NCBI GenBank assembly: GCA_030180135.1
Contig: CM058239.1
Coordinates: forward strand, 79,243,823-79,307,822
DNA from: Orychophragmus violaceus
Lineage: Eukaryota; Streptophyta; Magnoliopsida; Brassicales; Brassicaceae
Length of the DNA stretch: 64,000 bases
Direction of reading: 5' to 3'
Both the position numbers and the translations under genes were made by a program. Below are positions 12,341-24,123 of the stretch, piece by piece; the stretch's first letter is position 1, and each line of letters starts with the position of its first letter. The notes under the pieces were generated by a model. That model made no database searches, was not told the origin of the DNA, and saw only the letters and a program-made list of their open reading frames with translations.

Positions 12341-15300
12341 ATGTCTTCCTTTAATTATTTCCGATCGTGGATGAACGGACCGAGGGTTGATGAGACGACG
12401 AACTTAGTGCACACCCCATATGCACTCGGTATTATGGAATTCATGACGGTAGCTTGCAATCAACCACATACACATGAAACCGGTAAGATGAGATGTCCAT
12501 GTACTCATTGCCGAAATGTTAGAAATCCTACGATTGACGTAGTATGGAATCACTTATACGCAGTTGGGTTTATGGTGGGTTATAAGATTTGGTATCTTCA
12601 CGGTAAACATCGGATAATGCAAGTAGTAGTAGAGAACCTTTTGGTAGTACTAGTACGTTTGAACCCATTGTTAGTTCTAGCGAACCTTATACCGCGGATG
12701 TAGATTTTGGTGTAGGTACCGTTCAGATGGTTAATGATGCATTTAGAGAAAATATGCAGGAAGTAGGTGAATATCAAATTCCTAGGGTAGATGAGGAACC
12801 TAATGTAGAAGCTAAGAGATTTTTTGATATGTTATATACAGCGAAGCGGCCTCTTTATGACGGTTGCAAAGAGAGACATTCGCCATTATCATCTGCAACT
12901 AGATTAATGGGCATAAAGACGGACTATAATTTGGCGGAGCCATGTGTGGATGCTATTTGCGATTTCGTGAAAGATATTCTTCCTGAAGATAATCTTGCGC
13001 CAGGTTCATACAACGAGGTCGAAAAACTTGTTAAAGGGCTTGGATTACCGTATCAGATGATAGATGTGTGCATCGAAAATTGTATGATATATTGGCAAGA
13101 AGACGAATATTGTCTGGAATGTAAGTTTTGTAAGAAGCCGCGCTATAAGGATACTAGGGGTAAGAGCTAAGGTTCCGTTCAAGAGAATGTATTATATGCC
13201 GTTAACTGATAGGCTGAGGCGCTTATACCAATCGGAGCGAACTGCAGGGAAAATGAGATGGCATGCTGAGCATAGAAGAGGAGAAGAAATTGCACATATG
13301 TCGGATGCTGAAGCTTGGCGACATTTTCAGAGCGTATATCCAGATTTTGTAAACGAGCCACGTAACGTGTACCTCGGATTATGCACAGATGGTTTCAACC
13401 CGTTTGGAAGGCATGGGAGACAATATTCGTTGTGGCCGGTGATTTTAACTCCTTATAACCTACCGCCATCTATGTGCATGCGTCGATAGTTTCTTTTAGT
13501 CTCCGTACTCGTTCCCGGTCCAGAGCATCCAAGAAGATCACTTGATGTATTCTTACAGCCATTGATATATGATTTGCAAATGTTATGGCTGCTCGGTGTT
13601 GTAGCATATGATGTCTCATGCAAGGAAAATTTTCTGATGAGAGTTGCACTAATGTGGACCATTAGTGATTTTAGGGCTTATGGTATGTTATCAGGATGGA
13701 CAACGCATGGGAGGTTAGCATGTCCGTATTGTCAGGAAAAGACCGATGCATTCCAGTTGAAAAACGGACGCAAATCGTGTTGGTTTGATTGTCATAGGAG
13801 ATTTCTACCGCATGATCATCCATATCGAAAAAACACTAAGCTTTTTATGAAGAAGAGAAATTTTTTGATGATCCTATTCTCCAAGATGAAGGGTCGACTA
13901 CTTTGGGTCTTTTGGAAACCTTTGGTGCACTAAGAACTCGTGAATGTGGTGGAAATGGGCATGAGAATGTATATGCAGCTGGTTTGTCCCACAATTGGCA
14001 CAAGTTAAGCATCTTCTGGGATTTACCCTATTGAAAGGACCAGCTACTAAGGCATAATCTTGATGTTATGCACATTGAGAAAAATTTCTTTGATAACATC
14101 ATGAATACTGTTCTCAACGTGCAAGGGAAGACGAAAGATAATGTGAAGTCGAGGCTTGATTTGCATGAAATTTGTGATCGGCCTGAACTTCATCTTCTGA
14201 AGAACGGAAAACCTCCAATTCCAGCATATTGGCTAGATCCAAAATCGAAGGAGGAGTTTTTCGAGTGGATTACGCGACGAGTTAAATTCCCTGACGGTTA
14301 CGCATCAAACTAGCGTAATTGTGTCGACACTGATGGAGATAAGTTTATCGGGATGAAGAGCCATGATTGTCATGTGGTGATGCAACGTCTGCTACCGTTT
14401 GTATTTGCTCATCTCCTCCCCAAAGATGTTCACAAAGCAATTGCCGCGATGGGTGGTTTTTTCAGGGATATATGCCCGAGGTCGCTTACAGCTGACGGCA
14501 TCCGATGTTTGGAGCAAAACATTCCTAAGATCCTGTGCAATCTAGAGAAGATATTCCCACCGTCTTTCTTTGATGTTATGGAGCATCTACCCATTCATTT
14601 CCCGGGAGAATATAGACCTTGTGGTCCGGTTCAATATCGGTAGATGTATCCCTTTGAGCGCTATATGTTCCAACTTAAGAAAAAGGTTAAGAACCCCGCT
14701 AAAGTGGAGGGTTCAATTGCTGCTCAGTACAACAACGAAGAAGCGGCGACATTTGCCAGCTATTACTTCCCTTCACAAGTACGCACAAAGAGTCGGCGCC
14801 CAACTAGAAACGATGATAGAGGCGAGCGACAAATTTATCCGTCAACGGTTCCCAGCATTTTTCAACAAGTCGGGCGGTTAAGCGGTAAAGTAGAAAAGCG
14901 ACAGCTAACGACCCAAGAGTATGCACACCTACACAAATATATTCTTAACAACTGCGAGGAAGTCTTTGAGTATGAGAGGTGTGTATAGTTTAATTTGTTA
15001 CAATTCTTGCATTTAAATTTCATAATAAAATTATTAATAAGTTTGATTGATATCTATAGGTTATACATGGAATCACTCCAACATCATCATCCTGAATTGA
15101 CCGAGGACGAGCGCGAAGAGTGGAAAGAAACATACTTCTGCAAGTGGTTACAATTTTATGTGAGTTTTTGATTTCCATATCACCCATGACCTAATAAATT
15201 TGATTGGTAATTAACCCGTTATTTATAGGTGAATAACGAAATCAAATACAGTCGCAACCCAGAAGATTGGTTAGTAGACATGGTCAACGGCCTCCACTAT

Positions 15301-16000
15301 AACACAAAGTATTATCCACGATATTGCACAAGGGGATATGCATTTAAAGTGCATAAAGAAGGATCCTCTAGGACAACGGCCGATAACGGAGTTTCATCTA
15401 CATCCGGCGAAGTTGTGTACTATGGTGTTCTTAAAGAAATACTTAAAGTGAAGTATATAGGGAAGCTCGGCATGAGATGTGTGGTCTTTTTGTGTGACTG
15501 GTACAACCATATCATCGGGAAAGGTGTAACAATAGATGAGTTTGGTGTGATGTCTATCCATTCGACTAAGAAGCTTCGAAAATAAGACTTGTTGATTATT
15601 GCTTCTCAAGCAGATCAGGTAAATTAATGACCGAATCTTTATGTAATTTTTGCATCATGACTTATTTTTAATTCAAATCCTGTAATTATTCTTTCATTTG
15701 TTACAGGTGAGTTACATACCATACCCTCGATTAACATACAAGAACGACCCGTGGATCACAGTTACAAAAATATGCCCCCGAGGAAGAGTTTACGGGGTTG
15801 AAGAACAAGAACCACTTCAAGCAAGCGAAAGTGATTATATAGCTCCGGTTGAAGAATCCCTTGAAGTTAATCTAGTCGTCGATTTTAGTCATTTTGAAAA
15901 TGTTGTACTTCATTCTGATTCTGAAGAAGAGAGGGGAGAGTTCGACGACGATACTGGCTCCATTTCAACAGATTACGACTCAGAAAACGATGCGGAATGA
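12341..16000 (+). pseudogene. CACTA tnp2-type transposase with DUF4218 and DUF4216 regions, decayed
   Basis: The ATG at 12341 opens a transposase-associated domain (MRCPCTHCRNVRNP, about 12490-12530). The tnp2 domain follows in shifted frames: 12727-13170, 13187-13489 (NVYLGLCTDGFNPFG), 13562-13933 (MWTISDFRAYGMLSGWTTHG, CWFDCHRRFLPHDHPYR) and 14068-14313 (DVMHIEKNFFDNIMN heads the last block). DUF4218 begins at 14353 (KSHDCHVVMQRLLPF) and is broken by TAG at 14641-14643, where the family usually has Trp before MYPFER. Two introns with intact borders follow (about 14988-15060 and 15160-15228), then DUF4216 at 15229-15585 and an acidic tail at 15707-16000. At least six lesions make it non-functional. 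Confidence 0.88.
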
Positions 16001-16200
16001 AAAATGTTTAAAAATATTATTTAAAAAAAACAATTGTTGAGTAATTGTTTTTTTTAATTTAAATGTTTCACTATTTCTAAAAATATATATATGAAAAACT
16101 GTTTTTTTTAATATTTCATGTTTTTTTGTCTATAAGAATTAATCGTTGCAAGAAAACGGTAACGTAACACTCATCACAAATGGTCCTTATTCTCCCTAAG

Positions 16201-17040
16201 TGATGTGTTGTGTTTTTGAGTGTTTTTAGGCCTGATTAAGAGTGTGATTTAGCTTTAGGAAAAGCATTTAGACAACATTACTGTGTTTTAGCTTTAGGAT
16301 AGTGCATTTAGGCATCATTAGGTTTGGTTTGCTTTGTTTCTTTCTTTTTGTAGGTGGTGGATGACCCAAAGAAGCACCAAGGAGAAAAGGAGGTGGTAGG
16401 GACCAAAGGAGCACCAAGCCAAAGTCAAAAATCATCAAAGGAATGCAGAGTACACTGGCAGCGTCACGGCGCAGCGGCATGCGTATGCCGCTGCGGAGGA
16501 CTTGCGGACGAGAGATTTCCACAGCGGTTTGTACAGCGGGATCACCAATCCGCTTTGGAACAAGAGGCACTGGCAGCAGCATCATACAGCGGCATAAGCT
16601 ATGCCGCTGTAGAGGAATGACGGAAGAGGATATTCAACAGGGCCATCCACAGCGGCTTGCACTATGCTGCTGTGGATCAGGAGGACTCACAGCGCCATTC
16701 TACAGCGGCATACAAATGCCGCTGTAGAAGATCACCCGGGATGGACATTTTCTCAGCGACATCCACAGCGGCTTGCACTATGCCGCTGTGGTTCGAAGAC
16801 CCTCACAGCGGCAAGAGGCATGTAAGAAATGATAGTTAAGAGAGCTTGCCAAAAGGTGTTGACAGGAAATGAGGCAAGCAAGCTATAAGTATCTTGTGAA
16901 AACAACTTATAGGAACTTCATTTAATTTATACGTACGGCAAGCTCACTTTCTTGTGTTTTCAGTAAACGCTTATGGTTGTATGTTGTCTTGTGTAGGAGA
17001 CTTTTGTGGGACTGAGGAAATAGTTCCAACAATTTGTTAG
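16201..17040 (+). other. Unidentified TE-like segment with palindromes; possibly Athila 3' region
   Basis: This segment is GC-richer than its surroundings and contains a short open frame (MVDDPKKHQGEKEVVG, 16354-16620) and a set of CAGCGGC/GCCGCTG palindromes. It lacks recognisable catalytic domains. Position and orientation are what is predicted for the missing 3' part of the Athila remnant now ending at 45670 if the proposed inversion is undone, but no direct similarity could be shown by eye. Confidence 0.3.
16471..16791. repeat. Five interspersed CAGCGGC...GCCGCTG palindromes
   Basis: Near-perfect palindromes of 24-29 bp lie at 16471-16494, 16586-16610, 16647-16675, 16700-16727 and 16763-16791. 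Each has arms of about 10-12 bp (for example ACAGCGGCAT / ATGCCGCTGT) and a 3-5-bp centre that differs between copies. The third has one mismatch (GCTGCTG). Confidence 0.8.
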
Positions 17041-17862
17041 TGTTAAATTAGATATAAAACAATTTTTAAAAAATCATGGAGCAAAGAGCAGTATCTAAGA
17101 AAGAGCATTTGAAACCATAAAGAGATAAAAGGAATCACTTGTGAATGCATAACCAGAGCACAAAACTTATAAGAAGATACATGGAAATGGTTTCTGATGA
17201 CATACTGAGATGAAAGGATTACCTATTCGTCCGTAGGGATTATTTTTAATGCACTTACACTATGCGTGGTGAACCCACCAGAAACCCTGTCTCAGAAAAA
17301 AGTTCAATGTTTTCATTCAGTATTATCTAGATATCAAATTTCTCAGAAACTGGTTTGTGTTTTGAAATTATTTACCAAATCATGTAGTTTTAGGTGATAT
17401 TAGAAAAAATTATTAATTGAAAACAAAGGAGGATAAGAATCTTATTGTAATCCAGAAAGTTTGATTTGGGAAAAGTAAAAATTAGTTATGCTATCTAACG
17501 TCCCGGCGGCGACTCTTCCGATGAAGGCTGCTTTATAGCCATTACTTTGCGATCAAAATTTATAGCTACATAACCCCCACTCATTGCCCATCTAGAGATC
17601 CATAAACAATAGCGACTCATACGAAATCTGGGAAACCCACAAGCTAACACAACAACAAATCATGAAATCAGCAATCTGAGCTCGTGAAATACAATTAATT
17701 GCATCTCAAAATCAGGATGAAGTGTTTCAACTTCACAGCTAACAGTTTCAGGGGAGCAAAATATATCAATAGAAATCAAATTTAGAAACTTTGGGACGAA
17801 TTCAATAAAAAATCATCTTTTAAATTGATACGCATAGATAATTAACAAAAAAACAAACATAC
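17041..17862. other. Intergenic or intronic remainder of the DnaJ fragment, no gene seen
   Basis: AT-rich DNA without a supported open frame. The part nearest 17862 lies after the splice donor of the DnaJ exon and may be leftover first-intron sequence. No second DnaJ exon was recognised. Confidence 0.35.
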
Positions 17863-18025
17863 ATCGTAGGCTCAGAGATCTACTTGAACTTAGTTGCAGC
17901 GTCTTTTTGTTGTTAGGGTTCTTGTCGGGATGCCATTTCATAGCGAGTTTTCGATAAGCTTTCTTAAGGTCATCGTCGCTGACGCTTTTGTCAACCGGTA
18001 GAACCTTGTAGTAATCCACACCCAT
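17863..18025 (-). pseudogene. DnaJ (HSP40) first-exon fragment
   Basis: The ATG at 18025 opens [20 protein letters not shown] and continues to [12 protein letters not shown], the J-domain with its HPD motif that stimulates Hsp70 ATPase. It resembles the plant cytosolic type-II DnaJ first exon. A 1-bp deletion follows NNKK. In the corrected frame the exon continues (DAATKFK) but meets TAG where Gln is expected, then a second 1-bp loss before the GTATGT donor at 17862-17857. No further exons (G/F region, substrate-binding C domain) are found. The 5' leader carries a Mutator-like insertion about 180 bp upstream. Confidence 0.85.
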
Positions 18026-18202
18026 CTCACCTCCTCCTTCTTCTCTCTCTTTCGTTTCTTCACTTTTCTGAATCTGATTAGTGATTAAGCTTTTAGAAGC
18101 CGTTTTGGGTATGCAACATCAACAATATTGTTCGATCCGAGAGAGAGATGGGAAGAGAAAATAGCTTTGGGTGCGTCTGGAGAGGAAGACACCACCACGT
18201 TC

Positions 18203-19409
18203 GGCCTAACGGTCATTTTATACCTCAACACTTGTCCACGGTCCCAATGGATACCTATACTCATCAGTTGTGCTACTTCAAACCTCAACTCGTCTAATAT
18301 TTGAATTTCATACATCAACTTATAAAATTTGGTCAAATTAAGCACAATCGTTAACTCCGTTTAACAACTGTTTGTTTTTGATGATCTCGACATAACGTGT
18401 CATATACTAATTTTATAAAATTTAAAACGATGTAATTTATACTATTATTGATGGTTTAGATCTGAACCAGTGAATAAAATGTCAAACCACTTAAACTAAG
18501 CCGGATAACCCGATGCAAATATAAAACCCTGCCCCGACTTTTAACCCACCCAACTAAAAACCCAGATTTTTAAAGTCAGCCCCAAATCGTGAAAAAACAA
18601 CAAAAAAAACGCAGATCCGTGCCCCTCATTCTTAAGAACACCCAGAAGCCAGAATCATAACCCAGAATCATAAAAGACACTCGATCTGGAGAAACACAAT
18701 TTGGATTTGTTTCTCTCAAAAATTTCGCTCCGGCTATCGAAATGACCCGTGAGGATGACAAATTCCAGACCGTATATTTTGTTCCCATTGATTAATTATC
18801 ATAATTGTTACTGATTCTCCACGTTTACAATCCCAAGTGAATGTTTGTAACAATAGGAAATAAAACAAATAACGATTTGGATTTTAGTACAAGAATTATT
18901 ATTCTTCATAGCTAACTCTTTGGCGGTCAAACCCAGAATCATTATTTTTCTTCTCATTACTAAGCTTTGTACTCTCTCGATTATGTGTTCTTGGGCAGGT
19001 GGATGTTGAGCTGGAGAAGATGACGACTGACGAGGAGCGTCCGGTGAGATTAATTTAGTATTTGGGATTTATTTTTTTGGGGGGTTTAATGGGATTTTTG
19101 GGTGTGTGGGTGGGTGGGGATTATTTAGGTTAACTGTTTTGACAAAAAACGATGTTGTGTGTTGTTTGAAGTGGCTTTTTTTTTTTAATTCAATTTTTGA
19201 TGATTCGTATGACATGTCATATCCAGATCATCAAAAACAAATGGTTGTTAAATGGAGTTAACGATTGTGCTTAATTTGACCAAATTTTATAAATTGAGAT
19301 ATGAAATTCAAATATTAGACGAGTTGAGGTTTGAATTAGCACAACTGATAAGTATAGGAATCGATTGAGACCGTAGATAAGGGTTGAGGTATAAAATGAC
19401 CGTTAGCCC
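18203..19409. mobile_element. Mutator-like element, possible Pack-MULE
   Basis: The terminal inverted repeats are about 190-200 bp long. The left end GGCCTAACGGTCATTTTATA and the right end reversed (GGGCTAACGGTCATTTTATA) continue through ACCTCAACTCGTCTAATATT and GTTAACTCCGTTTAACAAC-like blocks. A 9-10-bp duplication, CACCACGTTC, flanks it (18193-18202, 19410-19419). The unique interior (18400-19190) has an intron-like segment with a short exon-like piece, AG-GTGGATGTTGAGCTGGAG to GTGAG (about 18999-19048), suggesting captured host sequence. No transposase is present. It is inserted in the 5' region of the DnaJ fragment. Confidence 0.85.
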
Positions 19410-20291
19410 CACCACGTTCCTCACCTTTTTTTTTGGATCAATTTTCCTTTTCTTTTTTTTCTTTACTAAACTTAATCACTAATCATTTTTTCACGATTTG
19501 GTTTTTGTAATTTTCCTTTTTGATTTTTGTAAAACAGAAAAATGTTCAAATTTTGTGGTAATGCTGAGGTGTCACATGGAAAAGGCTTCACTTTTTTTCT
19601 TATAACTTCTCTTTTATATATACTAAGGTGTATATCCGCGCTACACACATATTATGTTTTTTATGAATAGTTAGAACCTTGATATAAGATATGGCATAAA
19701 TTGAAATTCTTTACGGTCTACTTAGAGGGATAAATACATTATGCCTTCATCTATAGTTACTATCATGTTTTTATTAGTTGTGAACATGAAATGATAATTG
19801 TTTGTGCGATTTTCTGTTTTGACAATTTTTACATCGTCTCTCATTTTTCTAATATATATCCATAAACCGTTTAGAATAGCATCAAATATTCAAATGAAAA
19901 TAATGAATTGAACTTTGAAATTATTATAAGCAAACTAACCTAAAAAAAGTTGGCAGAGCAGACCTTAAAATTATTATAAGCACATTTATCTCTATTGCTT
20001 TTATTTCCTTAAAACAATCGTTATTTGAAATTGTCTTCCGATTTCTTATTAAATGATGAATAATACCTTTAAGATTTCTACCTCTTAGTTTCAATATATT
20101 GTTTCATTGACCACAAAATGTATAATTTTACTTTGCCGTATGAAAGTATTATTTCTTCTTTCTGTTCTTTTTTTTTTCAGACAACCACTTAGAATGTAGA
20201 CATCAATAGAAACATGAGTGACAGAAAGTGGGGGCTAGAGAAAATAAATTAATCAATACCTAAGACAATAAAGACTAATATAACAACACTC
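19410..20291. other. Intergenic; degenerate Helitron-like end near 19625
   Basis: The sequence TACTAAGGTGTATATCCGCG followed by CTACAC (19627 on) resembles the reverse complement of a Helitron 3' end, but the terminal CTAG is mutated. The remainder is AT-rich with no supported gene. Confidence 0.3.
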
Positions 20292-21138
20292 CTCTCTGAC
20301 TCTTCTTTAACTCTTGCGAAGCACAACTACAACTCTCGTCATATTTTGTCTTTTTTCATTTGCAAACCATTTTACATTTTGAAAATGAAACGAAGTTCTT
20401 ACCAACACATATTTTATATATACAGTCATAGCAGGGCCGGCCTAACGAATATAGTGGCCCCAAGCAAAAAAAAATCTATAGTCCTTTTAATAGTTGTTAT
20501 CCAAAATCTCAAGTTAAATTAGCTTTAAAATATGTGTAAAATTACATGCAACATTTTTTAAATTTCATCTCTATGTGGAAAAACAAATTTTGTGGCCCTA
20601 AATACATAATTATTATCATAAAATTTACAAATTGGTGGCCTCTAAATCTAAAAAAGATTGGTGGTCTTAAGCGGCCGCTTTGCTGGCTTGTCCTTTGGAC
20701 CGGGCCTGAGTCATAGATATTGTATGTCAAGACCATCGAATCTGAACATTCTCTTATAGAAATACACACCCACACAAAAATCTGGACCTTTCTTATCTTT
20801 TAATAGACCTCAAACAATATCTTAGTTACGTAGTCACGCATTAACACATAAATTAATCTGTGTTGGAGAGATTCAACATGAATTCTCAAGTAGGTTTAAT
20901 ATATCTTCAAACCAAAAAATGAAGGAAATAATTTTTTTTTTAAATGAAAAAATATTGGATATACGTACGTGATGAAAACCTCTATCAATTAAATTTATTA
21001 CGAAAATAAAATATCAAGTACGTTATATGAGAACAATTAGTTTTTATTTTGCTAGCATCTATATATCATGTTCAAAAACTATCATTCCTCTATATTGCTT
21101 TAATTGGTTTTTCCAAATCATGTGCTGGGAACATCGAG
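20292..21138 (+). repeat. Segmental duplication, copy A
   Basis: About 560 bp nearly identical to copy B at 36193-36773, in the same orientation. It runs from CTCTCTGACTCTTCTTTAAC to TGCTGGGAACATCGAG. Copy A is longer because it carries a 277-bp hAT-type MITE plus its duplicated target. No gene is recognised in the shared sequence. Confidence 0.9.
20432..20708. mobile_element. hAT-type MITE, 277 bp, with empty site in copy B
   Basis: The ends CAGGGCCGGCC and (reversed) CAGGCCCGGTCC are imperfect inverted repeats. The 8-bp AGTCATAG flanks it on both sides (20424-20431 and 20709-20716). The duplicate locus has the uninterrupted site, ACAGTCATAGATATTG near 36343, with one copy of the 8 bp. This is direct proof of insertion after or independently of the duplication. 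Confidence 0.93.
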
Positions 21139-21897
21139 ATGCACTACTAAAATTAAATGTTATAGCATCATTTTCTAAAGTCAATTTGCTAAACGAAGTT
21201 ACAATTAAAATTAAAAGGTACGTGTAGCATCGTTTTTTTAAAGCGACTTCTCAATTATACTTTTTATATCATTTACATTTAAGTGATTTAAAAAAAAAAA
21301 AAAATCATTCAGTGTCGGCTTAAAAATTTACATTTATGTAAACGCTATGATATAGAGTGTGGGCTTAAAAATTTCAACCCTAATTTTCGTGTTCTTTCCT
21401 CTCTTCCCTTTCTTTTCCCTTTGGCTCCAATTTTGCTCGAATCTCACAGTTGAGGCTAATTCCCGCTCTCTCCGACCTAATTTCTTTCCCCATTTCGCTC
21501 CAATTTCTCACCTTTAGTACCCTAATCCTCTCTTGCTCTCTTCTCTCTTCCCCTTTCTCTAGTTAATAGGCTTCGGAAAACCCATTTTCCGATGCTCAGA
21601 AAACCCAGTATCTAGTGACACTCCTCTTCAGATTTGGCTGCTCCGTCAATCCCATTTTCCGGTTCTCAACCCATGGCGCTTCTCGGATCCGGATTATCCA
21701 GCGAGGTAATATTTCCTCTGTGACGATTGTTTCCGATCCGTTTTTTGGGGATTCGTTTTGTAATACATGACAAATTTTATGACTATGAGTGAATTCTGTT
21801 ATCGTATGGCCTTGTTACCAAAACTATGCATGCGGTTTTGTCTGATCATCTGAAAGTTTAACATTTTGTCTTGTGGGTTGTATTGACGGGTGATAAT

Positions 21898-22627
21898 TGT
21901 TGGGATTGTGTCCTGAAATCACATTGTACTTACTCTAAAGATAGTTGTATTGTCGAGATCGGACAATTCATGTGATACTGGGTAGTCATAATGTTTTGCT
22001 AGAAACCGCTTATGACAAATGAGTTGTAACTCATTTCTGGTATCGTGTGAACCTACAGGGTCACACACCTAAGCAAGTTGGATGCACTTGGTATGGGATT
22101 GATCATTGGCATATGGTCCGATCAATGTGTATTGGATACACATTGATATCGTGTTTTAGGAGGTGTATCGATCGACACCATTGGGTGCGTTGATCGATAC
22201 AAATGTGTGTCGATCGACACCATTGCGTGTGTCGGTCGACACAAGGCCGAAACCAAAACTGATGTTTCGGTTTACATCGAGGACAATATATAAACGCTTG
22301 TGTTTTTCGACCTCAAAAAGGGAGCCGTCGCAGACAGTTTTTCTTGACAGAAGAACTGATCCCCTTCCTCTAGAAAACACATAAATCCCAAGAGATCCGA
22401 TTCCCTGCGCTAGCATCCCAGCGGATTCCATCTTGTGTGCGTGTGGACTACGATAGAGGCGAGGCATCTGAATCGCTCCTGATCTCGTCTTACCTGATTC
22501 ATCTTCCGCTGCCAGAACAAGGTAAACGCGAGATCCATGATTCAATTACTTAAACCCTGAGATCCTAGGCTCGGAATTCAGACTTAGGGTTGCCTAATCG
22601 GATTAGGAACTGCTAGGAATTCCAACA
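21898..22627 (+). repeat. 5' LTR of Copia element
   Basis: TG...CA-bounded 730-bp repeat. A TATA-like CAATATATAAACG at about 22285 fits the transcription start region. Before it, at about 22160-22245, four copies of (T)CGATCGAC-type palindromes lie close together. A 129-codon minus-strand open frame occurs in both LTRs and is considered fortuitous. Confidence 0.95.
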
Positions 22628-22628
22628 G

Positions 22629-22640
22629 TGGTATCAGAGC
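22629..22640 (+). other. Primer-binding site (tRNA-iMet)
   Basis: TGGTATCAGAGC, the standard initiator methionine tRNA primer-binding sequence of plant Copia elements, one base after the 5' LTR. Confidence 0.95.
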
Positions 22641-22739
22641 ATTAGGGTTTTATCATTGAATCAGCCTGTTTAGTAGAATTTGATGATTTAAATTCGTTCA
22701 TAAGATAGTATGAATTAGAACATGTTAGATCGATTCAGA

Positions 22740-23410
22740 TCGAAAACGATTCTGTGTTTTCGCAGAGTGTCGATCGACACACCGACACACTAGGTGTGTC
22801 GGTCGACACAGAATGGTGAAATCGACAGACTCGGCGGCTAGGATTTTTCGCGAAGAAAAACAGAAAGCCTGTTGTGTCGATCGACACAGGTTGAGTGTCG
22901 GTCGACACAGACCTTGCGATTGGTTAATCGGTTCAATTGGATTGGACCGGTTATCATGCTTGGTTAAATCCGAACAGATCGGTTTAAATTAGATGAATTG
23001 GCTCAATTGGATTGAACTGATTATCTCAATTAGCATAAACCGATTGGTTAAAATCAGTTTGATTGGATAAAACGGTTCAATTGAATTGGACCGATTATCA
23101 CAATTAGTTGAAACTGGTTGAAACGGTTTGAATTGGATGAATTGATTCAATTAGACTGAACCAGTTATCTCAATTAGTATAAACCGATTTAAATAGTAAA
23201 GATCAGTTTGATCTGATAAGTCGGGTAAATCGGATTGGACCGATTATCAAAATTGTATCCGGTTTAGGTCTATGTCGACCGTCACACATGGGTAGTGTCG
23301 ATCTACATGACTGGTTCGATGAACCAAGTTAATTGGATTAACCGGTTATTGAAATCCGGTTTTTGTTTGGTAGTGTCGATCGACAGACATGGTCTGCGTC
23401 GATCGACACA
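22740..23410 (+). repeat. Copia leader with TCGATCGA palindromes and quasi-tandem repeats
   Basis: The untranslated leader contains several more copies of GTGTCGATCGACAC-like palindromes (22768, 22878, 23372, 23398). Between 22917 and 23260 there is a degenerate repeat of about 60-65 bp built on GGTTCAATTGGATTGGACCG and ATTATCTCAATTAG. No open frame spans it. Confidence 0.7.
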
Positions 23411-24123
23411 GTGCTTGCAATTCTGGTTATTGAACCTTGAATTTGCAGAAACCAAACTAGACTTAAACTTTGATCAAAGCTTAGCTTCAATATGGTCAAC
23501 TGTCAAGACTCATTTCATTGTGTGATGGTCTAGCCAAGAGCTTGGTGTCCACATTTACGGAGTAAGGCAGGTAATTATGTTGATGGACTTGCAGTGCTTG
23601 ACATCAACAATTACATGACCCAAGAGATTGATATGCTAACCTTTCAGAGTTTAGTTTCCTCAACTAAATATCAAGTAACCTTGATGTCTTGCCCAAATCT
23701 TGTCTACTGTCAAGACTTGTGTCGTTTGTTGGATAGCCTTGGAGTCCTTGGTATCCACTACTACATGAGTAAGGCAGGTGATCATTGATAGACTTGCAGT
23801 GCGACTGTCAATGATCACAAGACTAAAGAGATTGGTTTGGACCATCAGAAGTTCTGGGCCCAGAGACGTCAGAGTAGATGAGACATGGATTGTCTTATCT
23901 GCGACCAAGAGTTGTACTGGGTACAATTAGCAATGATTTGCTTACCTAGATAACTAAATTTTGGGTGATGGCGAGTCGTCCACTCAGATTTTGGTGAAGT
24001 ATGGATCTTGGATCATTATATTCATAGAGGAAACATTGTTTGAATATAATGCGAGTTTTCTTATTAGATAAGACTTCTCATGGAATACATAACTAAATCT
24101 TTGTTTTTCTTGGATTTCAGCTT

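Larger units (their letters stand above)
11926..16200 (+). mobile_element. CACTA element family 2, 5' half
   Basis: It starts with CACTACAAGAAAACA at 11926, followed by a dense set of CCGACGGA / TCCGTCGG subterminal repeats to about 12240, a TATA box, and a tnp2-type transposase to 16000. No 3' terminus or tnpA gene follows. Similarity to a CACTA element simply ends in AT-rich sequence near 16.0-16.2 kb. The identical terminus with the same GACGG repeats, plus a tnpA gene, is found in opposite orientation at 43979-45670. The flanking CAA (11923-11925) equals the reverse complement of the TTG beside that other half. Confidence 0.85.

Noticed and set aside
20432..20708. Coding content in the CAGGGCCGGCC insert
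   Set aside because: 277 bp with terminal repeats and target duplication; the short minus frame across it is fortuitous.
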